A stretch of DNA of 35,566 nucleotides from an uncultured Muribaculaceae bacterium (GTDB lineage: Bacteria > Bacteroidota > Bacteroidia > Bacteroidales > Muribaculaceae), in the NCBI GenBank assembly GCA_910587075.1, contig CAJUKE010000013.1:30482-66047 (forward strand), read 5' to 3'. The notes beneath the pieces were generated by a model. The model saw only the letters and a list, made by a program, of their open reading frames with translations. It was not told where the DNA came from and made no database searches. Shown piece after piece: positions 23,157 to 31,313 of the stretch. The first letter of the stretch is position 1, and each line of letters opens with the position of its first letter. Both the position numbers and the translations under genes were made by a program.

Positions 23157-25103
23157 TTAACGGTAGCCGTACTGCTGCTGGATAGAGCCGCGGTGCGATG
23201 TAATCACGCGCGAGGGGTAGGGAGCCAGGTAGCGGATCGGGTCGTTGGCGCCCACGCTGGCGGCGTTGCCGTAGTTGATGAATCCGCGGAAGCTGTACTT
23301 GATGTCGGCGTGGAGCTCCCATTCGCCGAGGTCCTCGTTGAGCGACCACCATTTCTTGGCGTATTCGGGGGCGTTGGTCCAACCCTGCGATGCGGGGTGG
23401 TCGCCGATGTTCTCGCCGTACTCCTTGAGACCCATGATCTCGATGCGCTTGCCGGTCGCGGTGGCTGCCACGGGGTTGCCGGAAGCGTCGACATGGCGCC
23501 AGTAGAACACGTCGCGCACGTCGCCGCGTACGCCGATACCGTTGGCGCGCTTGCCCCAGTCCTCAAACTGGAAGTAGAGGTCGCGGATGGTCTTGCCGTA
23601 GATGCCCCAGCGGGCGAGGTCGTATTTGCGGACCCCTTCGCCGCCGAACTCCCAGGCGCGTTCATTCTTGATGGCCTCGAAGAAGTCGTCGGGCGAATTG
23701 AGGGCGTCGACATACTGGTCGACCATCTCGTTCTGCAGAGTGGGCTCGAACGCGCGGCGGCGTACCTCCTTGAGGGCGTTCTTGGCTTCGGCCACGGGGC
23801 CGGAGAGCTCGTTGACGGCCTCGGCGTACATCAGGAGCACGTCGGCGTAGCGCATGCGGATGGCGTTGATGCCGGTGTTGCCTTCGGCGCCGGAGAGGGA
23901 GGTGTTCATCTTCATCTTGTTCCATTTGCCTACGTTCCAACCGGCCACGCAGCTGCTGCCGACGGAGATCACCTGGCTCAGGCCGGTGTCATACTTGTAG
24001 GGCACGCAGGTGACGTCGAGGCGCAGGTCGCGCTGGTCGAAGGTGAAGGGGTAGATGCCGCAGAAGTTAACGGAGTTGCTGCAGCGGCCCATATTGTGCT
24101 CGGGGGTTTCGAGGGTCAGGTCGATGCCAACGCCCACGCGGTAGCCCAGCGAGCCGGAGCCGTCCTTGAGCATGGGGATTTCGAAAATCACGTCGCCGTC
24201 CTTGAGCACGGTCCAGTTGCACTCGTCGTTCCACATCTGCTCGAAGCTCTGCTTGGTGAGGGTGTGCTTCTGCTCGGTGATAACCTTGCCGAGGTATTCG
24301 CGGGCTATTTTGTAGTACTCCTGGTAGTCGGCTTCGCGCTTGATTTCGCCGATGCCGCTGCCGGGGGCGAGGTAGAAGCCGCCGCGGTACATCGCGAGCT
24401 GGCCGATCAGGGCCTGGCAGTATTCGCGGCCCACGCGCTCAACGCCTTCGTCGAGTTCGGCGGCGTATTTGAGCATTTTCTCAACGGGCTTGAGGTCGTC
24501 GATGAGGTCGGAGAGAATCTCCATGCGGTCGGTGACCCCTTCATGGTAGAAGTCCATGCCTACCTGGGTGGATGTCTTGCGGTACACCACGTCGCCCCAG
24601 GTGCGAACCAGGTCGAGGTAGAGCATCGCGCGGAGGCACTTAACCTCGGCATACATATGCTGCATGTTGGAGGGACCCGACGAGGATACCTCGGAGGAGA
24701 AGAGGGGCGAGTCGCCCATATTCTCCAGGAAGTCGTTACAGTAGTTGATGGCCTCGTAGGCGGCGTTCCAGGTACGTTCGAGCTGGTTCCAGTTGGCGCC
24801 CATGTCGAAGCAGTAGGCGTCCTGGCCGTCGGATGAGCTGGTTTCGCTGCTCGACGACTTCATTTCAACGTCGGTGTTGGTGTTGAAAGAGTAGGGGAGG
24901 TTCTGGCCGTAGAGATAGCTGCTGGTAAGTTTTGAATAGACGGTTCCCAACATAGCCTTGGTCTCGGTCTCGGAAGAGAAGATCTCCTCGTTGGAGAAAG
25001 AGGATTCGGGCTGCACGTCGAGGAAGTCGTCGCACGCCGGGAGCACCACGGCGCCGGCGGCGGCCAACGCGATTCCGATATATTTCGATTTGCTGAGTTT
25101 CAT
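23157..25103 (-). CDS. susD: SusD/RagB-like glycan-binding lipoprotein
   Basis: This 648-residue protein has a lipobox (VVLPAC) followed by DDFLDVQPESSFSNEEIF, the standard SusD opening, then a TPR-like helical body (AINYCNDFLEN, CLRAMLYLDLVRTWGDVVYR) and the conserved segment RYADVLLMYAEAVNELSG. The protein caps the SusC channel as a lid and captures oligosaccharide. It is about 100 residues longer than many SusD proteins, but no foreign insert was identified. It follows susC after 21 bases on the same strand. Confidence 0.95.
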   Translation of the reverse strand: MKLSKSKYIGIALAAAGAVVLPACDDFLDVQPESSFSNEEIFSSETETKAMLGTVYSKLTSSYLYGQNLPYSFNTNTDVEMKSSSSETSSSDGQDAYCFDMGANWNQLERTWNAAYEAINYCNDFLENMGDSPLFSSEVSSSGPSNMQHMYAEVKCLRAMLYLDLVRTWGDVVYRKTSTQVGMDFYHEGVTDRMEILSDLIDDLKPVEKMLKYAAELDEGVERVGREYCQALIGQLAMYRGGFYLAPGSGIGEIKREADYQEYYKIAREYLGKVITEQKHTLTKQSFEQMWNDECNWTVLKDGDVIFEIPMLKDGSGSLGYRVGVGIDLTLETPEHNMGRCSNSVNFCGIYPFTFDQRDLRLDVTCVPYKYDTGLSQVISVGSSCVAGWNVGKWNKMKMNTSLSGAEGNTGINAIRMRYADVLLMYAEAVNELSGPVAEAKNALKEVRRRAFEPTLQNEMVDQYVDALNSPDDFFEAIKNERAWEFGGEGVRKYDLARWGIYGKTIRDLYFQFEDWGKRANGIGVRGDVRDVFYWRHVDASGNPVAATATGKRIEIMGLKEYGENIGDHPASQGWTNAPEYAKKWWSLNEDLGEWELHADIKYSFRGFINYGNAASVGANDPIRYLAPYPSRVITSHRGSIQQQYGYR

Positions 25104-25124
25104 TTCTTTGGTTCGGTTTAAGGT

Positions 25125-28100
25125 TTAGAAAGAGAGCTGCACGCCGAAGGTGTAGGTGCGGGCGCGGGGATACATATTGTAGTCCACGTTCGGGGTCAGG
25201 CCCTCGCCGATGTTAACCTCGGGGTCGTAACCGCTGTACTTCGTGATGGTGAAGAGGTTGTAGCCGGTCGCGTAGAAGCGGCACTTGGTCATACCGATGT
25301 GCTTGAGGAGCTTCTGCGGCAGCGAGTAGCCCAGGGTGAGGGTCTGCAGGCGCAGGAAGGAGCCGTCCTCGACGCCGTAGGTCGACACGAACGCCTTGGT
25401 GATGTTGTTGGGGCTCCACATAGTGGCGTTCTTGTTGTATTCCTCCATGACTTCGGGGGTGTACCAGAGGTAGTTGCCCCATTCGTCGGTGCGCTTCCAG
25501 GCTCCGGCGAACTCGGCCGAGAGGTTGCGGTAGTCGCTCGAAGAGGAGGGTGAAGTGCTCATATGGATCTTGTTGAGGTTGAGCACGTCGAAGCCGCACA
25601 TGAAGTTGAAGAACGCGCTGAGGTCGAAGCCGCGCCAGGTTGCGTTCACGCCGAAGCCGCCCGAGAATTTGGGGGTGGTGTTACCGATGATCTTGCGGTC
25701 GTCGGCGGTGATGACGTAGCTTTCGGGGTCGTCGGGGTCAACCGGGGTGAGCTTCTTGAACTTGGGCGAGCCGGGGCCGAGGTCGCCAGCCAGGGGGCTG
25801 GAGTCGACGATGCCGGGCTTGAGGGTGTAGGTGCGGGCCTCCTCGTTGTAGATGAAGTCCTTAGTGGTGTAGAAGCCGTCGTTGACGTAGCCGTAGATCT
25901 GGCCCATGCGCTGGCCCACGCGGTACCAGAACACGTCGTCGTTGATGTCGACCTTGCTAACGTTGGCGTAGAAAGCGTCCTCGCCGTCGGCGAGCTTGTC
26001 GATCTTGCCCTGGTTGAAGCCGATGTTGAAGTTGGCGCCGAGGGTCCAGTCCTTGGTTTCGATGATGTAGGCGTTAAGGTTTAGCTCAAAGCCCTTGTTG
26101 GAGGTCTGGCCGATGTTGGTCAGCATTTCGGTGAAGCCGGTGTCGCCCGGAATCTGGGTTTCGATCAGGAGGTCCTTGGTGGTGTTGAAGTAGAGGTCGA
26201 AGGTACCGTCGAGTCGGCCGTTGAAGAATGAGAAGTCAAGACCGAGGTTTCGGGTGATGGTGGTCTCCCACTTTGCGTCGGGGTTTACGGGGAACTTGCT
26301 GTTGAACTCGTACCAGTAGCTGCCGGTTTCGTTCCAGCCCGGGCCCACGGAGGTGTCGCCGAGCTTGTAGAGGCGCATATAGAGGTCGGAGTCGATGCGG
26401 TCGTTACCGGCGAAGCCGATAGAGGCGCGGAGCTTGAGGTTGGTCAGCCAGGTGTAGTCGCGGAGGAATGCCTCGTTGGACATACGCCAGGCGAGGGCGC
26501 CGGCGGGGAACCAGCCCCAGCGGTTTTTCTTGGAGAACTTCGTGGAGCCGTCGGCGCGGAGGGTGAAGGTCGCGAGGTAGCGGTCGTCGAAGCTGTAGTT
26601 GATACGTCCGAAGAAGGAGCTTACGCGCACGGGCGAGCCGTGTTCCGATGTGTTGTAGCGGGGGGTGCCGAGTGCGAAGTTGTCGAACGCCTTCTCTGCG
26701 TCGAGGTTGGTGGGGAATCCGGCGATGCGGATGTTCTGGGTGACGGAACCCTCGTGCTTCATTTCCTGGCCGAGCATGAACTGGAGGTCGTGGGTGTCCT
26801 TGAGATTGAGGGCGTAGTTCCAGACGTTGGTGAGCTGCCAGCGGTTGCGGTTCTTTTTCTTCTGGGTGAGATAGGGGCCCCAGTTGCGCGAGTTGCTGTC
26901 GGAGTTGGCCGAGTTGAACTGGCGGTCGTCCTCGTCATAGTCCTCCCAGGTGAACTCGTTGCGGAGTGTCATACCCTTGATGATGGTCCAGTTGAGGGCG
27001 CCACCCATGTTGAGGAGCTTGGAGTAGCGGTTGCGGTAGTAGCGCTCGTTGGTTTCCAGGGGGTCGAAGTGGTAGTTGTTGGTCATGGTTTCCTCGTCGA
27101 GAATATCGTTGTTCTCAGGCGCGGAGGTGAAGTCCTGGAGGCCGGCGGTGGGGCGTTCCTGCAGGGCGGTGAGCAGACCGATACCCTCGGTGCCTCGGCC
27201 CTGGAGGGTCTTGTTCATGTAGCGGGTGCGGTACTCGATGCTGAGGAAGTCCCAGAGCTTAACGTTAATGTTACCGTTGAGGTTGTTCTGAACCAGGCCG
27301 TTGTCGGGCATAACGGAGGGCTGGTCCTGGTGCATGAACGAGAGCTTGAACTTGAATTTCTCGTTACCGCCGCTGATGCTGCCGTCGACAGCCCAGCTCA
27401 CGGGGTGGGTCGAGAAGATGATGTCCTGCCAGTCGCTGCCTTCGTAGCCCTGGTAGATGTACATTTCGAAGGGTTTGCCGAAGGTGTTGGCGAAGCCGGT
27501 GCGGGTGCTGGAGCCTTTGGAGTAGATGCGGTCGTAGTTGGCGCGCACGAAGTCGTAGGGGCTGAGCACGTCGAGCTTGTTGGAGAGTTCCTTGGTCTGG
27601 ACGTACGCGTTGACGTTGACCGACACCTTGCCTTCGGAGGGCTTCTTGGTGGTCACGAGCACAACGCCGTTGGCGCCGCGGGCACCGTAGATGGCGGTCG
27701 AGGCGGCGTCCTTGAGCACCTGGATGTTGTCGACGTCGGTGGCGGGCACGTCGTTGAGCGAGCCTTCGAAGCCGTCGATGAGCACAAGGGGCTGGTTGGA
27801 CTGGGTGACGGAGCCGCCGCCACGGATACGCACGGTGACTTCGGCGTCGGGGGAGCCGTCGGCGGTGGTAACCTGCACGCCGGGCATGCGGCCGATGATG
27901 GCCTCGCCGACGTTGGCCACAGGCATGCGCTCGATCACTTTGGCCTCAACCGACGACATGGAGCCGGTGAGGTTGCCGCGCTTCTGCGTGCCGTAGCCGA
28001 TGACCACGACTTCGTCCATCATGGTCGCGTTGGCCTCCATGAGGATGTCGACGTTGGTCTGCCCTTTGAGGGGCACTTCCTTGTTGTCGAAGCCGACGTA

Positions 28101-28316
28101 GCGCACTATGAGCACGTCCTTGGCGGGATTCACGTTTTTGAGCGAGAAGTTGCCGTCGAAGTCGGTCGAGGCGGCGTTCTGGGTGCCCTTGACGAGCACC
28201 GTAGCCCCGATCAGCGGACCCTCGCTGTCAGAAACCGTACCGGTGACGGTGGTTGTCTGCGCACAGGCCCAAATGGAGGCCAGCGCCAGACAAATCGTCA
28301 TTAATATTCTGTTCAT
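25125..28316 (-). CDS. susC: SusC/RagA-like TonB-dependent outer-membrane transporter
   Basis: This 1063-residue transporter starts with a signal peptide (MNRILMTICLALASIWACAQ) and a carboxypeptidase-D-like beta-sandwich (about 22-105, TVTGTVSDSEGPLIGATVLVKG). A plug domain follows with VVVIGYGTQKRGNLTGS and the diagnostic QVLKDAASTAIYGARGANGVVLVTTKK. The rest is the 22-stranded barrel, ending in a terminal phenylalanine (FGVQLSF). It imports oligosaccharides in partnership with SusD using TonB energy. The size is normal, with no STN domain for anti-sigma signalling, which fits control by the neighbouring hybrid regulator. Confidence 0.97.
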   Translation of the reverse strand: MNRILMTICLALASIWACAQTTTVTGTVSDSEGPLIGATVLVKGTQNAASTDFDGNFSLKNVNPAKDVLIVRYVGFDNKEVPLKGQTNVDILMEANATMMDEVVVIGYGTQKRGNLTGSMSSVEAKVIERMPVANVGEAIIGRMPGVQVTTADGSPDAEVTVRIRGGGSVTQSNQPLVLIDGFEGSLNDVPATDVDNIQVLKDAASTAIYGARGANGVVLVTTKKPSEGKVSVNVNAYVQTKELSNKLDVLSPYDFVRANYDRIYSKGSSTRTGFANTFGKPFEMYIYQGYEGSDWQDIIFSTHPVSWAVDGSISGGNEKFKFKLSFMHQDQPSVMPDNGLVQNNLNGNINVKLWDFLSIEYRTRYMNKTLQGRGTEGIGLLTALQERPTAGLQDFTSAPENNDILDEETMTNNYHFDPLETNERYYRNRYSKLLNMGGALNWTIIKGMTLRNEFTWEDYDEDDRQFNSANSDSNSRNWGPYLTQKKKNRNRWQLTNVWNYALNLKDTHDLQFMLGQEMKHEGSVTQNIRIAGFPTNLDAEKAFDNFALGTPRYNTSEHGSPVRVSSFFGRINYSFDDRYLATFTLRADGSTKFSKKNRWGWFPAGALAWRMSNEAFLRDYTWLTNLKLRASIGFAGNDRIDSDLYMRLYKLGDTSVGPGWNETGSYWYEFNSKFPVNPDAKWETTITRNLGLDFSFFNGRLDGTFDLYFNTTKDLLIETQIPGDTGFTEMLTNIGQTSNKGFELNLNAYIIETKDWTLGANFNIGFNQGKIDKLADGEDAFYANVSKVDINDDVFWYRVGQRMGQIYGYVNDGFYTTKDFIYNEEARTYTLKPGIVDSSPLAGDLGPGSPKFKKLTPVDPDDPESYVITADDRKIIGNTTPKFSGGFGVNATWRGFDLSAFFNFMCGFDVLNLNKIHMSTSPSSSSDYRNLSAEFAGAWKRTDEWGNYLWYTPEVMEEYNKNATMWSPNNITKAFVSTYGVEDGSFLRLQTLTLGYSLPQKLLKHIGMTKCRFYATGYNLFTITKYSGYDPEVNIGEGLTPNVDYNMYPRARTYTFGVQLSF

Positions 28317-28338
28317 TGGTATGTTTAGAGCTTAAGGT

Positions 28339-30096
28339 TTAGAGATTCTGTTGGTTGAGGAGCTCCTCGTAGGTTGTGGCGCTTTCGGCGGGGGTGTCGA
28401 TGCCGTAGGCGGCCATGGAGTAGCCGGCGGTGCGGGAGTTGCCCGAAGCTGTGGCGGTAGCGCCTGAAATCGTCAGGAATGTACCCTTGCCGTTGGCGTT
28501 GGCGGAGCCGGAGACGGTGTTGCCAGTGAAGGTAACGTTGGCCGAGGAAGCCGAAGCGAGGTCTATATTAAAGTATGTGTAGTTGGAGCCGCGGGTGTCG
28601 ACGAAGATGTTGTTGGTCACCTTGATGTCGACGGGGCCGTCGAGCTTCTGGAGGTTGCAGAGGATCACGCCGTTGCGGGTCGAGAAGTTCTTGCCGTGGA
28701 AGAGGCAGCCGTCGATTTCCCAGTTGGCCACTGTGGTGAGGCGCTGAACCTGCGGGCGGAAGAGACCGGCCGAGGAGTTGGCGGTGTAGTTGGTCACGCG
28801 GCAGTTCTTCATGCGCATGGTGCCCACCTTCTGCTGGTTGTCGGCGTTGGAAGCCTGGTACCAGATCACGCCGGTGCTCCAGCTGTCGAAGTCGCAGTTG
28901 AGCAGCTCGATGGTGTTGATGTCGAACTGGGTGTTGCGCAGGTTGAAGAGGCGGGTCTGCGGCACGAAGCGGATGTTCTCGAAGGTGATGTGGTCGAAGG
29001 TGCCGGTGAGGCCGATCTGCGCTTCGGAGCCCATGCTCATGGTGGCGTAGTTCTGACCGAAGCCGGGGGTCTGGCCCAGGATGTGAATCGACTTGGTCCA
29101 GGAGGCGGTGGCGTCCTTCTTGACATTATAAGTGGAGTTGGCCTTGAGGAAGATCTTGATTTCACTGATCGACTCGTCGGCCATCTGCTCGGTGATAGCG
29201 GCGGTGAGGTCCTGGTCGGGAGCCACATAGGTGTAGCCGTCGGGGACGTCGACCTTCACGGAGGGATAAATCTCGGCCTCGGTCCAGCGTTGCGAGCCGA
29301 TCTGCACGTTGTAGTTCACGATCACGCGCTCGTTGGCGTCGTTGAGGTTGAAGGATACCTCTGTGGTGTCGTTGGGGAGCACGGTGATGGCATCGGCGAA
29401 CGGTTTGGAGCGCACCACGTTGTCCTGGGCGTCGAGGTAGTCGATGCGGACGTTCACGGGGTTCTTCTCCGAGCCGAAGATCACGGCGTCCTGGGTGTAG
29501 CCCACGCCGCCGCCGGCGGTTTCCTTCTCGACTTCGAGGTCGTAGGGGTCGCCGGTGATCACGCTTGCCGAGCTAACCTTCCATCCGGTGATGTTGGTGG
29601 TGATCACGGCCTTGATTTTGGAGTAGCTCTTGTCGGCCTTCTCGTCGATGGCGCGGAGGCGGAGCATACCGGTGCGGGTCTTGATGGCGATTTTGAGTTT
29701 TCCTCCGGCGCTGTAGCTAACGGGGTCGGAGATCGCCAGGGGGAGCTTCATAGCCTTGTCCTGGTCGAAAACGACGTCGCCCAGCGAGGAGGGGATTTTG
29801 GTGAGCATTGTGTCGACCTGCTGGGTGGCGAATATCTTATAGGAGCCATCCTCCAGGGCGAAGCGGTGCGTCGAGCCGTAGTTGCCGAAGTAGGAGCCGT
29901 TGTCGCGGTAAATGAAGAGGATGCGCTGGTTGTCGTGGCTGTCGTCCTGGCCGTAGTGTACGTTGTAGGGCTTGCCGTCGAGGGTCAGCTCGATGTCGCG
30001 GGTGACGGAAGTCTTGTAGACCTCGTCCTCCTTGCACGCCACGATGGTGGCCGCGGCCATCAGGGCAAGCACCCCGTATTTGAACTGTTTATTCAT
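28339..30096 (-). CDS. Surface lipoprotein with C-terminal beta-helix (DUF4957/DUF5123-type)
   Basis: This 585-residue protein has a lipobox (ATIVAC, Cys21). The first 270 residues are beta-sandwich like those of FimB/Mfa2-type proteins (RDIELTLDGKPYNVHYG, VRIDYLDAQDNVV). The rest is a beta-helix (IKIFLKANSTYNV, HITFENIRFV, IELLNCDFDSWS, VDIKVTNNIFVDT). Probably an outer-surface glycan-binding protein of the PUL. It precedes susC by 22 bases, whereas SusE/F-type genes usually follow susD, so the PUL carries one beta-helix lipoprotein on each side of susCD. Confidence 0.75.
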   Translation of the reverse strand: MNKQFKYGVLALMAAATIVACKEDEVYKTSVTRDIELTLDGKPYNVHYGQDDSHDNQRILFIYRDNGSYFGNYGSTHRFALEDGSYKIFATQQVDTMLTKIPSSLGDVVFDQDKAMKLPLAISDPVSYSAGGKLKIAIKTRTGMLRLRAIDEKADKSYSKIKAVITTNITGWKVSSASVITGDPYDLEVEKETAGGGVGYTQDAVIFGSEKNPVNVRIDYLDAQDNVVRSKPFADAITVLPNDTTEVSFNLNDANERVIVNYNVQIGSQRWTEAEIYPSVKVDVPDGYTYVAPDQDLTAAITEQMADESISEIKIFLKANSTYNVKKDATASWTKSIHILGQTPGFGQNYATMSMGSEAQIGLTGTFDHITFENIRFVPQTRLFNLRNTQFDINTIELLNCDFDSWSTGVIWYQASNADNQQKVGTMRMKNCRVTNYTANSSAGLFRPQVQRLTTVANWEIDGCLFHGKNFSTRNGVILCNLQKLDGPVDIKVTNNIFVDTRGSNYTYFNIDLASASSANVTFTGNTVSGSANANGKGTFLTISGATATASGNSRTAGYSMAAYGIDTPAESATTYEELLNQQNL

Positions 30097-30120
30097 TGGT
30101 AAGGTAGAGTTTTTTAAGGT

Positions 30121-31005
30121 TTAGAGGGGTGTGGCTACCACGGAAATCTTCATGCGCGAGCCGGCGGGAATCAGCGAGGCCGAGCGCCAGGGGGTCTGCA
30201 CGAAGCCGTTGTCGGTCACGGGCACAGTCACCGTGTAGTGGGTGGCGGAGGCGAACTTCTCGTTGGTCTCCAGGGCCGAGGAAGAGGTGTTGACCTGCTG
30301 GCCACCCTTGAAATAGTTGATGGTGACGGTCCAGGGGTCGGCGAGTGCCGTCGTGGGGAAAGTCGAGAAGCCACCCTTGAAGTCGGAGGCGGCGTCGACG
30401 GTGAGGGTCACCGATTCGTCGTTCACGGCGGCGCCGTTGACGCGGTAAGAGGTGGCCACATGGTCGAAGGTGACGTCGAGGCGGTCGAAGTCGCCGGTGG
30501 CGGCGATGTCAGCGGCGGTCTCGGCGGTCTGGAAGTCGACCGACGCGATCACGCGGCGCAGGGCCACGTCGAGGGTCGAGAATGACTTGTCGGAAGAGAA
30601 GCGCACGGGGTTTGAGATCCACACGTCCTGGCGGGCGGCCGGGTCGATGTGCACCGTCACGTTCTCGTAGCTCTCGGTGTCGGTGAAGTTGTCGGCGTTA
30701 GCCACGGCGAAAGTGGTGTAGGTCTCACCCAGGGGGAAGTCGAGCTGGAAGCGACCTTCGGAGGTGCCGCATTCGCGCATTTCGACGAGGGTGTACTCGC
30801 GGCGGTTTACCTGGTAGATGAACACGGTGAACTTGGAGATGCCGGCAGCCTGGAGCTCGTCGGCCGAGGCGCGTGAGAGGGCCATCTCCACTTTCTGCAT
30901 CCCGCCTTCAGCCTCACCCTTGGGGGCGGGCTCGTCGGCTCCCTGCGAGCAGCCTGTGAGGGCCACGGCGAGGGGGAGCAGGAAACTGGACAGTTTTTTA
31001 ATCAT
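30121..31005 (-). CDS. FimB/Mfa2-like lipoprotein, first PUL gene
   Basis: This protein of about 294 residues begins MIKKLSSFLLPLAVALTGC, a lipoprotein signal, followed by two beta-sandwich regions (KFTVFIYQVNRREYTLVEMREC; SFSTLDVALRRVIASVDFQ) like those of fimbrial anchoring subunits Mfa2/FimB. In PULs such proteins replace or supplement SusE/F and are thought to bind ligand or help surface assembly. The frame extends to 31053, but those 16 residues precede the signal peptide. It is the first gene of the operon, with a long structured leader. Family match is moderate because this fold diverges strongly. Confidence 0.65.
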   Translation of the reverse strand: MIKKLSSFLLPLAVALTGCSQGADEPAPKGEAEGGMQKVEMALSRASADELQAAGISKFTVFIYQVNRREYTLVEMRECGTSEGRFQLDFPLGETYTTFAVANADNFTDTESYENVTVHIDPAARQDVWISNPVRFSSDKSFSTLDVALRRVIASVDFQTAETAADIAATGDFDRLDVTFDHVATSYRVNGAAVNDESVTLTVDAASDFKGGFSTFPTTALADPWTVTINYFKGGQQVNTSSSALETNEKFASATHYTVTVPVTDNGFVQTPWRSASLIPAGSRMKISVVATPL

Positions 31006-31045
31006 GATATAGTTAGGTTTTAGATTGATTTTTTCACGGTAAAGG

Positions 31046-31102
31046 CGGGGCATCAGCCCCGGTTCGAGGCCCCCTGAGGGGGAATTTCCCCGTCACGCGG
31101 GG
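31046..31102 (-). promoter_or_regulatory. Leader with three consecutive GC hairpins
   Basis: Within 57 bases of the PUL leader lie CGGGGC-ATCA-GCCCCG (31046-31061), CCCCC-TGA-GGGGG (31070-31082) and CCCCG-TCACG-CGGGG (31088-31102). They lie 41-97 bases before the ATG at 31005. No U-run follows any of them, so they look like leader structure rather than terminators. Confidence 0.6.
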
Positions 31103-31157
31103 CGGAATCACAGGCTCGGCGAGGCGGCGTTCGCGGCACGCGTCGCTCTTACGGGTG

Positions 31158-31165
31158 CAAATTTG
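31158..31165 (-). promoter_or_regulatory. Probable -7 element of the PUL operon
   Basis: The minus strand reads CAAATTTG within a palindrome GCAAATTTGC (31157-31166), followed by CAC. The divergent regulator promoter also has AAATTTGCAC. No TTTG box is found 19-21 bases upstream, which fits a promoter needing an activator, here the AraC-type regulator. Confidence 0.4.
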
Positions 31166-31247
31166 CTAAAAAATACTAAAGTCGGTGGAGTAAAAATTGC
31201 CAATTTTCGGGGTTATAACAATTTTTCACGCTTTTAACGCACGCCAT

Positions 31248-31278
31248 TTTGTATATCCGCCAATCTTTGCTAAATTTG
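31248..31278 (+). promoter_or_regulatory. Promoter of the hybrid regulator gene
   Basis: TTTG (31248-31251), 19 bases, TAAATTTG (31271-31278): a perfect consensus pair, 35 bases before ATG 31314. This suggests constitutive expression of the sensor, as expected for a PUL regulator. Confidence 0.8.
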
Positions 31279-31313
31279 CACTGCACACGCTTATGATCCG
31301 CTAAATAACATCC

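Noticed and set aside
19655..28304. Long plus-strand frames of 550-610 codons opposite GH43, susD and susC
   Set aside because: They are antisense to clear genes, rich in Gly, Val, Ala, Glu and His, and show no domain or signal pattern; they follow from GC-rich codon third positions.
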